From NCBI GenBank assembly GCA_027382625.1, contig JAJKFJ010004574.1:1-20813 (forward strand): a DNA stretch of 20,813 nucleotides, written 5' to 3'. Below, piece after piece: positions 1 to 10,120 of this stretch. Under the pieces are notes generated by a model that saw only the letters and a program-made list of their open reading frames with translations, searched no databases and was not told the origin of the DNA. Every line of letters starts with the position of its first letter. Positions within the stretch are counted from its first letter, which is position 1. Both the position numbers and the translations under genes were made by a program. Source of the stretch: Tetmemena sp. SeJ-2015 (Eukaryota > Ciliophora > Spirotrichea > Sporadotrichida > Oxytrichidae).

Positions 1-340
1 GAATATAAACCAATCCAGCGATAAACTAATCAAGTAAAGTTAAAATTTTAAAGTTGATCTTATTTATTTTATTTAATTTCGGGTATTTATTTAAATCTGA
101 ACTAGATTAGAGATCAACCTGCCAACTGAAAATGTTTAAAAACATACTATTTCAAATAATTTTGAGCAATAACCAACGTTTATTTAACTTTTGACACTAA
201 CCCTTGATTGTCAGAATAATAAAGTTGCTGAATCATAATGCTCGCTGTGTGCTGTTTCGATATCTGATTTTCTTAGTAATATATATATATATATATGTAT
301 TCTTTAATTATATTGGCTAGCAGCCATATTTACATAGTTT
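1..340. other. AT-rich non-coding stretch with TA microsatellite
   Basis: AT-rich DNA with no frame that looks coding. A (TA)n run of about eight units lies near 280-296. I see nothing else that can be named. Confidence 0.5.
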
Positions 341-346
341 ATATTA

Positions 347-658
347 TTGTACTTGTCGGGCTTAATCGTGACTTCACTAGTTTACCAGCAATTACATCAC
401 GAAAGGTGTTATAGGATCCAACATATTTATTACCAAAACTGTATCTCTAATTGTGATGGCGTTAGAACTGGGCTGGCCCTCTCCGCATACTTTCCGACTA
501 TGAAGCAGTGGATTCAGGAGATTCAACATAGTAATTCTCCGTACGGTCTTCATTATAGCCTAAGCGTGAAGGATGGTGACCTAGGTGGTTTAATTTGTCC
601 CGATGGACAGTCAATCGGCTGCCCATGCTGGTGCCATCTCATTGAATCCGTCAGGTGA
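347..658 (+). CDS. Unidentified open frame in GC-richer island
   Basis: Positions 340-720 stand out from the AT-rich surroundings by higher GC content. The plus frame is open for 103 codons, uses no TAA or TAG, and ends at a TGA. It begins at TTG in the standard reading; under the ciliate code it stays open further upstream, so the start is undefined. The product is Ile/Tyr/Cys-rich with no domain I recognise. The opposite strand also holds a long TGA-free frame over the same DNA, so the coding strand is uncertain. It could be an MDS of an unknown gene, a decayed gene or part of a mobile element. Evidence is open length and composition only. Confidence 0.25.
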   Translation: MYLSGLIVTSLVYQQLHHERCYRIQHIYYQNCISNCDGVRTGLALSAYFPTMKQWIQEIQHSNSPYGLHYSLSVKDGDLGGLICPDGQSIGCPCWCHLIESVR

Positions 659-659
659 A

Positions 660-1575
660 TCTCTTGCAGGGTGTTCCATTCTTAACCAATGGTAGCAGGC
701 TGAGATGTATTCTTACATTTTTATTAAATAATTTCGCAGTTTTGATCAGTAATTATTTTTGAAGTGAGTGAGCTAGCGATGATAGTCGTAGAATTAGAGA
801 TCTTGATAAATTATTTATTATATTAGCCATTTATTCATCACTCTGATTAATTACTGTGATAATTTAAATTTTAGAATGTAATTTATTTAAGTTTGAAATA
901 AAGCAATTTGAATTTCTGGGTAACTTAATCCTGTTTCACATTAAATACAGTTTATAGTTATAGCATAAAATGCTTTTATAAATATAATCTCAAATATCTA
1001 TACCTAAAGCTTAAGAACTTTCAGCTTCTTTTAACTAGTATTAATTATAATATCAATATTTGACATCGCAATCCTAAAGTATTTACAAGTTCATCCCTCT
1101 CTTTTAATTAAATGAAGCAATAACAACTAGCTACGTTTTAATCATATATATCATACGCGGCTTATAAAGTTTAAAGAATTACTAATTTTTAATCGGCTAT
1201 TTAAATAAAAACTTTATTTTTAAATAAAACTTATAATGTTGTCAGTGAACACTCGAGGCTCTTAATTAGCCTTATAAAGTTAGATTTAATTTTAATTTAA
1301 ATGATAGATTATTTTATGAATAAAAAAATAATTTATATAATATTTTTATACTAATAATTAGTAGCTTTTGTTATTTAAATGAAAGTAATTTTAGATTCAA
1401 AAATAATTTTTGCAAACTATAATATATTTTTATGGAAAAAAACTCATCACTTTTGAACAAAAAGAGTGAAAAATACCAAATATAAATATATAATTTAGGC
1501 TTATCTTTTACTGTTTAAAATTACTATAAAAGAAAACACCATAAAGATATCTTTTATAAAATCTAAAATATACAT
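660..1575. other. AT-rich stretch, nothing recognised
   Basis: Very AT-rich sequence without a frame of coding character on either strand under the TGA-only-stop code. No repeat or RNA gene was recognised. Confidence 0.5.
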
Positions 1576-1576
1576 T

Positions 1577-1912
1577 AATATTATCTAATCAGCCCCAATT
1601 TTTCACTATAGATTAGGAAGCCTGCTTTTATAGTTAAAAGCTAGTATTTTTAGACTTTTTACTGAACTTTAGAAGCAGCTACCAATCCATCAATGATTGA
1701 CATGTTTATCGAGAATATTCCCTATTATTGTGGGATTTAAAAAATCTGTAAAAATACCTTTTTTTCAATTTTTATAGTAATACTCAGCCGAAAAGTAGAG
1801 CTTATAAATCTAAGTTTTAACACAGATGATAAAGCTTTGCTCTCGTTCTTCCTGGCCTTACAGAAGTAGACTGAAATTTTTTGAAAAATCGCGGCTGAAC
1901 GTATAATATTAT
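1577..1912 (-). mobile_element. MITE-like element, copy 1
   Basis: Terminal inverted repeats are present: the left end carries CAGCCCCAATTTTTCAC and the right end reads, in reverse complement, CGTTCAGCCGCGATTTTTCA. Read in reverse complement the whole element aligns with the element at 5555-5894. Shared internal blocks include one around TTTTTACTGAACTTTAGA, one around TGTGGGATTTAA and one around ATCTGTGTTAAAA. The termini extend outward into a shared ATTATMCG-like stretch, so the exact ends and any TA target duplication are uncertain. There is no coding capacity of its own that I can recognise. The size and structure fit a non-autonomous DNA transposon. Confidence 0.75.
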
Positions 1913-1913
1913 T

Positions 1914-2580
1914 AACATCTTTTGATTTAATAATTTAATTTATTTAGGTTATTCCTAGGGATTATAATATAATTATAAGTTCAAAATTTAATATTAATAA
2001 CATATAAGTGGCTTTTAGGTATATGGATTTCTCTCATGTTGGTTAGTTTGTCCAGATTAGTCAATGTAAGCCCTTCTATCTTCAATAAAAATATTCATTT
2101 TTATTAAGGTTCGTCTAAAATTAGTATTCATTTGGGTTATGGCGACCTTCTCTATTATTGTGATCTGAGCCTCCATAGTTTTCTTCATCTCGCTTTTCAA
2201 CATATTAAATTAAAAAATTATTCTTATCTTATTTAATTAATTCAATTAAATGAGCATATTTATAAGAAGAGCGTAACTAAAGGTTTAAAGATAATAAAAT
2301 ATTTAAATCAATAATCAGAGCCTCAAAAAATAAAATAATAAACATATAGATAAATTTCAACAATAAATCCAAAGCCAAAGCTTATAATTAAAATTTATTG
2401 AATTAGTCTTAAGAATATTAATTTTGAGAATAAAATAAACTAGATTATTGCCGTACATACTAATTAGCTGCTACCGGAAGAAGTTAATCCTTAGAAATAC
2501 TATATAAAAATCTAATTAATTAGGAATTAAGCGAACCCCTAATAGGGCATATAATAACTTAATGTATTTAAAGTTAATTC
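1914..2580. other. AT-rich stretch, nothing recognised
   Basis: AT-rich DNA between the MITE-like copy and the GC-richer island. No coding-like frame, RNA gene or repeat was recognised. Confidence 0.45.
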
Positions 2581-2735
2581 ACAGGCGTAACTCCTTGATC
2601 AGTTGTGCCACGTAAGGTGAAAGCCCAGACGTCAGTTAATTAGTGATGACAAATTACTCCACTTTAGAGACGAGAGAGAATCTCTGTGGTCTGACAAACT
2701 AGCAGTCGCTAGCACTCACTGATGTCGATTTAATT

Positions 2736-3155
2736 TCACCGGTTTTCTACTGTGATCGCCACAAATACCCATAGATCAATGCTGATCAGGCGCGGTAGCG
2801 GGAGAAAAAATAGCAACCAGGTACTTACCAATTAGTGACTCAGCTCTGACTCTTGGTGTTAGGTGATCACCATTAGGCAACATGAGCAATTCTATCTACC
2901 AGTGATCTAGCCTTGGCGCAACCCGTCAACGAATTTCTCGTACCAAATAAGCCTGCCACATACCCATATGACTTCACCACCAGATTCCCTTGGCGACGTT
3001 TACCACCAATATTGCTCCTGCTTAGGGCCCTACTCAATGGCAGGAGTAGATTAGTCTAGGGCCAATGGCAAATAGGATAATACAGCGTAGAGCAAGTTCT
3101 AACACGGCTTTGGGGCTTACCTATATCCACGCACCCCCACTTTTAAATTACTTAC
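2736..3155 (-). CDS. Unidentified 139-codon open frame in GC-rich island
   Basis: The region 2581-3260 is clearly GC-richer than its flanks. On the minus strand, with TAA and TAG read as Gln, one frame is open for 139 codons between in-frame TGAs at 3158-3156 and 2738-2736. The predicted peptide is Gln- and Trp-rich, includes stretches such as SPRESGGEVIWVCGRLIWYE, and has a hydrophobic segment near its C-terminus. There is no clear initiator at the open end. I do not recognise the family. Many TGA and TCA triplets elsewhere in the island mean the other frames are poorly open. This could be an MDS or a remnant of an element, or chance. Confidence 0.25.
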
Positions 3156-3259
3156 TCACTCACCTTGGATTACCAATCTAGTAGTCACTATCATCAGCCG
3201 GCGCCCCTCGCTGAACCAGGCCTATGTACCTGGTCACTTGGTTCAAGATATGAGAGCTG

Positions 3260-5210
3260 CCTATTTAGTAACTTTCTAATTTAATAAACATATAAAAATC
3301 TAAAATGCTTGAGTATGTTGGAAATTTTAGTTAAATACACTCGAATTTTAAAAATCAAAGTTTTCAGAATAACTATAATTTTAATATAGTTATATTTTTG
3401 AAACTTTGCGGATTTGTATTCTTAGTTTTTCAACATCATGTCAGATGAACGGGATAAATATGTGAGAGATTCTTTTTAAAATAAATTCTAAAGCAATTAA
3501 TTTAAATTAAGTTTACTACTAATTAATTGTTTATTAACTGATTAATGTGATGCTAATACATGAGCAAATAATTATAATACTTTTGGCATACTTATATCTA
3601 TTAAAATAGGAGGAAATTAGAAATTAGTTTAAATATTCATACTAAACTCAGTGTTAGTAACGAATCTAAATCTCATATTTTTCTTTTTATTTTGTTTTAG
3701 CATTTAGAAAATTTAATTTATCATCATAGATCAATATTTGAGAGATTTTATTCATTTGTTCAAAAAACAAAAGATATAAGATTTCAAAAGTAGTCAAATT
3801 CATATATCTCTAATTAAATTTCTTTCATTAAAATTATATATTCATAATTGTAAATTTTTTAAAGCTTTATAAATTTCCTTTAAAATAGGAACACAAATTA
3901 TTTTTTATAACTTTATATTCAAAAATTTTATTAAATATAATTTAATCTCTAAATATATGTATTATTTTTATCCCTTAAAAAATAAACAAATTGGCTGTAA
4001 AGTTTTTAGGAACCAAAATATCTTACTCATTTTAAACAATTTCAGGGCTTCTCACATCCAGAGGATCATGACTAGATCTTTAAGTTATCTGTTAATAAAA
4101 AATTTTATTTATGAAGATAAAAAATTTAATATTATAGAATGTAGGACCCTTCATGATCTAAAGCACCCATAACACGAAAAAATTAAAGAATTCTAAAATA
4201 TATAGAGCAAACTATATACTGAGAGTTCTTGGAGACTTCATAAATAATTTTATTTGTTTCATTCAGTGACTAATCTGTCCTAAACCCTTCTTCATCTTGC
4301 AATTAAAACTATCTCTTAAAGAATGTAAAGGGGCAGTTAATTGGAGGCTGCCAGGAAAAAAGAAAAATCTGAGATTATTGAGTGTATTATAGTCCCCTTT
4401 TACCATGAATGGTGTCTATCTTTAACCACCTCCCCTTTTATGATATAGTTTAAATCATTATCCTGTGATCATTTTAGAAAGCCTATCGGAATTCTCGACA
4501 CCTAAATACTAATCTATTGCTAGTTATTTTCCACGCGTACCTACTTTAGTGAAAATTCGAGGGTTATAAATTTAATTTTAATTTATAGATTTTAATTTTG
4601 TTGAAAACGAATGGGATCGATATAAATTTCATTAGAACTTCCAGTCTAATTTGTATTCTAGCTCCCGTATTATTTATAATTTTGGGGGAGGTGAATATAC
4701 ATTCCAAAATTATTTTTTAGCACAAACTAGTATATAAAGTTATTACTTTATATTGATCTTATTGTAGAAAAATTAATGAACAGTTACTTTTGAACTGTAA
4801 AACTTCATTATTATTTTTAATCAAAATAGATTTTAGATTTCCCTTATCTTTGTAGCTGCTAACATGTTAAATATATATATTTCATTTAATAACTATAATT
4901 TTAACCTAATATAAAATTAAAAATTTTTAGTCAAAAAATTTAATTCTAATACTAAAATCATTTTTAGAATGAGTCTTATGTATATCCTAAAGTTTTAAAA
5001 ATGATACTTTAAGGGGGGATCCCTTTTTTGGAGATTAAAGTTTATTAAAGATTTATATTTTAGAAACTCTTTTCACAAAGCTAATTATAGATTATAACTA
5101 AGTAAATTCATTTCAAATAAAAATTAAGGACAAAATTTTGAATGCTTTATATTTAAATCCTAAGTCAGTAAGCTGAAGATAAAAGATCTCTAAGAATTCT
5201 ATATTTTAAA
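3260..5210. other. AT-rich stretch, nothing recognised
   Basis: Nearly 2 kb of AT-rich sequence. A 71-codon standard-code frame at 3957-4172 is AT-driven and lacks coding character. The DNA around 4230-4460 is slightly less AT-rich but no sensible frame was found on either strand. Confidence 0.4.
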
Positions 5211-5214
5211 CTGA

Positions 5215-5880
5215 CTTATTGTCTTTAGTCCTATAAACTTGTAGAGTATTATTGAATCATTCAAAGTTCAGAACAATATCCAAGTAAGTAGTTGTTTACT
5301 CAAGATCAAGAGGAGAGCTCGAGACCTTGAGTTTCTTGAAATGATGACAAGTCTTTAGATAAATACAGGACAGACAGTATTTACTCAGTATATTTTGAAA
5401 TAATCTTCAAATTTCACTTCTAAAGTTAGAAATAATAAAAAACTTCTTTATTTACAATATCTTTGCCACTTTTTTAACTCTCACATCTTTAATTCTCAAG
5501 TATTTCACTATGACTATTTCATGATCAATAAAAGAACAAATAAGTAGGATTGCGATAATATTATACGTTCAGCCCCGATTTTTCAAAAGCTTTTCAGTCT
5601 CCTTCTGTAAAGCCTGGACGAACGAGGACGAAGCTCTTGCCATCTGTGTTAAAAGGTACTGTAGGAGCTCCTTGTTCGCCGAGTATTGCTACAAAAATGT
5701 CAAAAAAAGGTAATTTTACTTTATTAAATCCCACAATTATAGGGAAATTTATGGATTGTAACATGCCAATTATGGATGGATTTTAAGCGACTTCTCTAAA
5801 GTTCAGTAAAAAGACTCCAAAACAGTGGCTACTTACTGGAAAAGCTGGCTTCCTAGCCAGTAGTGAAAAATCGGGGCTGA
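5215..5880 (+). CDS. TGA-free frame, coding-like at its 5' part, overlapping a MITE
   Basis: With TAA/TAG as Gln this frame is open for 221 codons between TGA at 5212-5214 and TGA at 5878-5880. The first ATG pair is at 5341. The first 75 or so codons (to about 5450) look coding-like: mixed charged and polar residues, with segments such as ESFKVQNNIQVSSCLLKIKR and LEFLEMMTSLQINTGQTVFT. From about 5555 the frame runs through the MITE-like copy at 5555-5894 and ends inside its right terminal repeat, so the downstream part is probably not original protein sequence. It may be an MDS or gene fragment into which the element inserted. No family was recognised and no partner segment was found nearby. 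Confidence 0.3.
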
Positions 5881-5894
5881 ACGGATAATATATT
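5555..5894 (+). mobile_element. MITE-like element, copy 2
   Basis: The ends are near-perfect inverted repeats: CGTTCAGCCCCGATTTTTCA on the left and its complement TGAAAAATCGGGGCTGAACG (one or two changes) on the right, each preceded outward by an AT-rich ATTATM-like extension. The interior aligns over its full length with the inverted copy at 1577-1912. The element lies within an otherwise TGA-free frame. No transposase is encoded. A cut-and-paste, non-autonomous element is the simplest reading. The target-site duplication cannot be defined with confidence. Confidence 0.8.
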
Positions 5895-8275
5895 TTCTTA
5901 AATTATAGATTCATTTAATTAAAACAAAATTGTTAAATAAAAAAGCTAAAAAATAAAAGCAGGGATTATATAGAATCTTTAAGAGAAATCTTAATCTAAA
6001 ATTTATTGATCAAAATAAAATAGCTTTGCCATTAATGGTTGTAATTTTAAAAATATATATTTTTTTAAAAAATGACTTGAGAGTTTTTTGAACAAATATT
6101 CTAAGATTTTGATCGTAATTAAATCATTTTTTTAACAAAATAAGTTATGAATTTTATTATTGATATTATTTCTGAAACTATCGAATAAACTTCTCTTTAT
6201 ATATCATAATTTATTAAAAAATAGAATAAAATAAATAGGTTAATTTGTAATTATAAATTCAGAGTCAGTGGAAGCATGATTTTTTAGATGAATTTATTAC
6301 CACTCGATAAAGTATGAATTCTAAGCAACTTTAATACTTGCCGCTTAATTGTAAAAGTTGACTAATTACGTGGTCCATAATCGGCCACATCAATAATTCT
6401 TTAAGAGCTCATATTGAAAAGGCAGCAGAATAAACTCATTTTAAGAGTTATCGATATTGAGCCAATTAGCTCTCAAAAACTGGCAAAAATTTGCAACTCT
6501 TAATGTATTTAAAAAATTACAAATAAGAAATATTTTTTAATTCTTTATTATAAAAGAAGCATTAAAACAAAAGAAATAAATTTCATAAATTTTTATAATT
6601 GAAAATGAGTTCTAATATATTTAAATATTTAAAAGAATTATTTATAAATCCATTCTTATTCACTATTTCTGATATCTAAGGGAATAAAAATATTTTCAGA
6701 AAATTTTTATCTCACTGATTTTTGAGTTTCTTTTATTATAAATCAATAGTTGCTATGATTGTGAAATGAGCAATAAAAAAATAATTAATATTTTTCAGTA
6801 AGCTAAATTAAGTATAATAGATTTTTTTATTTTTTGTTCCAAATTACATAAGATATGTCATATTTAATGTATTTATTATCATATATTTGATATATGAAAA
6901 TAGGCAGAGAAAATATTATGCAACTTCATAAAGAGATTCAACAAAATCGAATTCAAAAATAAAGTGCCTTTATTTCAGATTATCTACTAGTCGATATAAA
7001 ATAAAAAAGCATTGAAATGAACTGAAGTATTGAGTATAAAAAATAAGAATAATCAAGTCCCAAATACTTTATAGAGATCAGGTTTAATTAAACAACTTAA
7101 GCATTATTAAATAGGACTTCCAGAGGAAGATTAGAGACTAGGAAAAAGATTAATTTATATTATAGACTATTTGACACCCCCTCCTGCCCCCCTCATAAAA
7201 ATGGGGGCAATAAAAAGTCATTATAATTTTAATGAAGAGGAGTATCGTATGAAAGTTATAATGAAATATAATTTTAGTTGTGATTCCTTAAATTTTTTTT
7301 TATCAAACTCATATTTTATTTATTTTAACCATAATATTTTAATTATAAATAATTATCTGAATGGCTTTAAATTTGTAATGTCAATCAAATTATCTACTCC
7401 AATTTACGCATTTTTCACTTGAACTTCTTCGACTAGAACAAATAATAAGAAAATATTTTAATTTATATTTACTTAAATAAAGATTAATTATAATCCTATT
7501 TAATATTTTAAAATTAGGTAAATAGTTTAAAATTCTAATAGTTTTTTTTTTATCTCTTCCTACGTTTAAGCTTTAAATGCTTTCATATTAGCAGCTGACG
7601 CTTGATTTCCATAGATTTTTGCTTTATCTTTCATTTTCGATCAATATCTAATATTAAATTATAAATAAATATTTGTAGCAACCTTTAAATATATCTTAGT
7701 AGCTGTTATTTTTTGATCAATCCAGATCTATTTTCCTACTCAGGATTTTTAATAAATCAACTTTTAAATTCAACATTGATCATTAATCATGAACAAATTA
7801 ATTTATCATTTTAAAAACAAAATTATTTTTCAAAATTAAAGATGAAATTGAATGAATTAAATATACACTATAATATTAGATTATTTTTATATTTGTCAAT
7901 TCATTTTAGTTTTGATACAGTTTTACTTTTTCTTCTCGATTTTTTTTTTAATTGAAGTGAAGTTATAAATTGTCTAAAATAACATAAATATAAAAATGTT
8001 TTTAAGATTAAAAATTATTCTCTCTTAGAAATTTATATTACATTTTTCTTTTATTTCTGCAATAAATAAATAATAAAGCTCATTTAATGTAATTTAAAAT
8101 TTTTAATAATTTAAGTAAAATAGAGAGAATACTGAAAATAGAAATATAATATTTTTTAAACACAAAATTCTAGATAAAGCGAAATCACCACCACGTACTT
8201 GCTTTTAAATTTGCATATATAAGTTTATCAAACAATTTAAATTCAATTGGAATATACAGACAATAAATATACCGA
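5895..8275. other. AT-rich stretch with one GC stem-loop
   Basis: About 2.4 kb of AT-rich DNA without a supported gene. A short perfect stem-loop is visible at 7185-7209 (TGCCCCC paired with GGGGGCA around an 11-base loop). The standard-code frame at 7171-7422 that overlaps it is AT-driven with no protein character. Confidence 0.45.
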
Positions 8276-9110
8276 AAGAGGAGTTCATAGAGGTAATCAA
8301 TTTTATCACTCAAATAACAGAATACATAGTTTCTTTGGTGAGCAGAGTGTTCTCACATCAAATAAAAATCAATAATCTACCATTTTTAATCAAGCCTAGT
8401 GTTACATCTCTAGTTATTAAAAGGAAACCAGAACCCTTGAAAAATGCATATGGAGAGAATAGTTTGAGCAAATATAATTTGTTAAGGCAGATCTAATCAA
8501 TAAAGAACAATTTTAATTTTAATTATAAAAGGATATTCATTCATAATTTACATTTCAAGTTCTCTCTTAAGAAATGACAGGTTAAATTAGCAATTTATTT
8601 ATGCCTTAACTCTGGATGAAGCAACTTCTATCATAAATAATTAGTTAATTTCTTACACAATCTGCAGTTCAAAACTCTAATTAAAAAAAGTTCTTAGTTA
8701 CCTCAATGTAAGAGACTATGCAATCAAGAAAGCAGGCGGGGAAACCATTCCTACTCCCGCGGGTCATGGATTAGAAATAATCACAGTTCACCCTGTATTT
8801 GTGATTGGACCTACTCTAATAAGTGAAAGGAACAGTTCAGCTGATTATTTTTGTAATGAGGGAGTTTCAAAGATCATAATGAGAAAGATTCCCGGAATTC
8901 CTTTATTGGGGATGCCAACAGTGGATGTGAGAGATGTTGCAGAAGCCCACTTTTTAGCTTTTGTGAAAGAAGGGATCGCAGGGGAGCGATTCATTGTGTC
9001 CCACGAATCAATGAACCTTCAAGATCTTGCAAAGATACTAGAAGCTGAATTGAATCCTCTAAAGCAGTCTGTTTATTAATATTAAAGGAAAGATATGATT
9101 TTTTATTTCT
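8276..9110 (+). pseudogene. Paralog A: decayed D-type SDR gene with one conserved block
   Basis: This aligns collinearly with the intact gene D (17231-18384) from about its start codon. The first 420 bases are strongly diverged with many indels and no usable frame, and no ATG remains at the D start position. About 130 bp, including the YxxxK catalytic region, is missing near 8705. From 8715 to 9060 the sequence is suddenly about 94% identical to D; of roughly twenty differences I count only three amino-acid changes. That block covers the family's HPVFVIGPT, DVRDVAEAH and GERFIVS segments. After 9060 it jumps over about 165 bp to the C-terminal KQSV region and degenerates. An IES-like relic sits at 8634-8657, where D has its IES, so the copy arose by germline DNA duplication. 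Standard-code open length is 8801-9079. Confidence 0.85.
8634..8657 (+). other. Degenerate IES retained in paralog A
   Basis: This aligns with the 20-bp IES of gene D at 17604-17623. Flanks TCTATCATA on the left and CTGCAGTT on the right are shared, and the AT-rich insert is similar in length, but the direct repeat is broken. Confidence 0.6.
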
Positions 9111-10120
9111 GCTAATATTTTTAATGAATAGTTTATGATTTTTAGTTTTGGAGTGAGTTTAATTAAATAAATGTGACTTTTTTCAAAGCTTGATAATAGA
9201 TATTAAATTTTAAACGATAGCTTCGAAATCATATAGTGAGATTAGTGTTGTAAGTTAATTAAGAACATCATGATATCTATTTTTAAAATAATCATTTGGT
9301 CAAATATAATTTAAGAATTAAGAAGTTCTCAAGTATTCTTATTCCTACAAAATTATGAATTAAACATATAAATTATTTTTAAAAGATCTATTTTATTTAT
9401 AAACAACAAACTTTTATAAATAAAACAGAGATTAAATAATAAATAAATATTATAAATTCTATTTTTTAATAATTTGAAAACGAAATTTATATTTATTAGG
9501 ACAGTAATTCGATATATTATAAGCAGCAGTTATACCAATTATTAATATAAATATTACAAATTTAAAATTGATTTGATAAAACTCTCTCTAAATTTATGAT
9601 TGGGACTGTTAGTTATACATGTATCATTGAAAAAACCAATTTCTGATAGTCTTTTATCAGCCTTTGTAAAATAATTCTGTTGAATTTTTTAAGTCTCTTC
9701 TGTAACGCTGAAAAAAATCTGTAAAAATAATTGCATTGATATATCAAACTCTTATTCAATACAGAATGCAAGTAAAGGTATTTTTAAATTTTTAATTACC
9801 AATTTCCATAAATATAGCTCTAAAATTATATACCTTCAAAACTTAGAATGAAACAAGGTGAAAAATAATATCTTCCTACTCTGATACCATATTTCTAGGT
9901 TTAAAAATATAATTATTCCTTCTTTGTTTAAAGCCTAATCAAATAAACTGAAATCATAAAATAGGATTATTTTCAACTGGATGATTTACGAATAGCAAGA
10001 ATTGAAAATAAATTATTTATTATATAACTAACTGTGGCATTCATAATTTAAAATAAAGTTTCGCTAATTTAAGATCAATTATGCAATAAACTACCACATT
10101 AACTTTCAAGATACTTGCTA
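9111..10120. other. Spacer between A and B, partly homologous to other unit spacers
   Basis: AT-rich spacer. A TTTGGTCAAAT motif at about 9296 followed by an AAGAAGTTCT-like stretch also occurs downstream of F (about 13443) and D (about 18977). This supports duplication of the whole two-gene unit including intergenic DNA. A very weak resemblance to the MITE-like element lies near 9655-9730 and is not called. Confidence 0.5.

Noticed and set aside
3190..3260. tRNA-like hairpins with a GGTTCAAGA segment
   Set aside because: No cloverleaf with acceptor, D and anticodon stems can be folded around it.
3957..4172. 71-codon plus-strand frame
   Set aside because: AT-driven composition with no motif or conserved context; expected by chance in this background.
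7171..7422. 83-codon plus-strand frame beginning at a GC stem-loop
   Set aside because: Phe/Ile/Asn-rich, low complexity and without coding character.
9640..9890. Possible third, degenerate MITE copy
   Set aside because: Only about 24 bp (TTTAAGTCTCTTCTGTAACG region) resembles the family and the termini are not recognisable.
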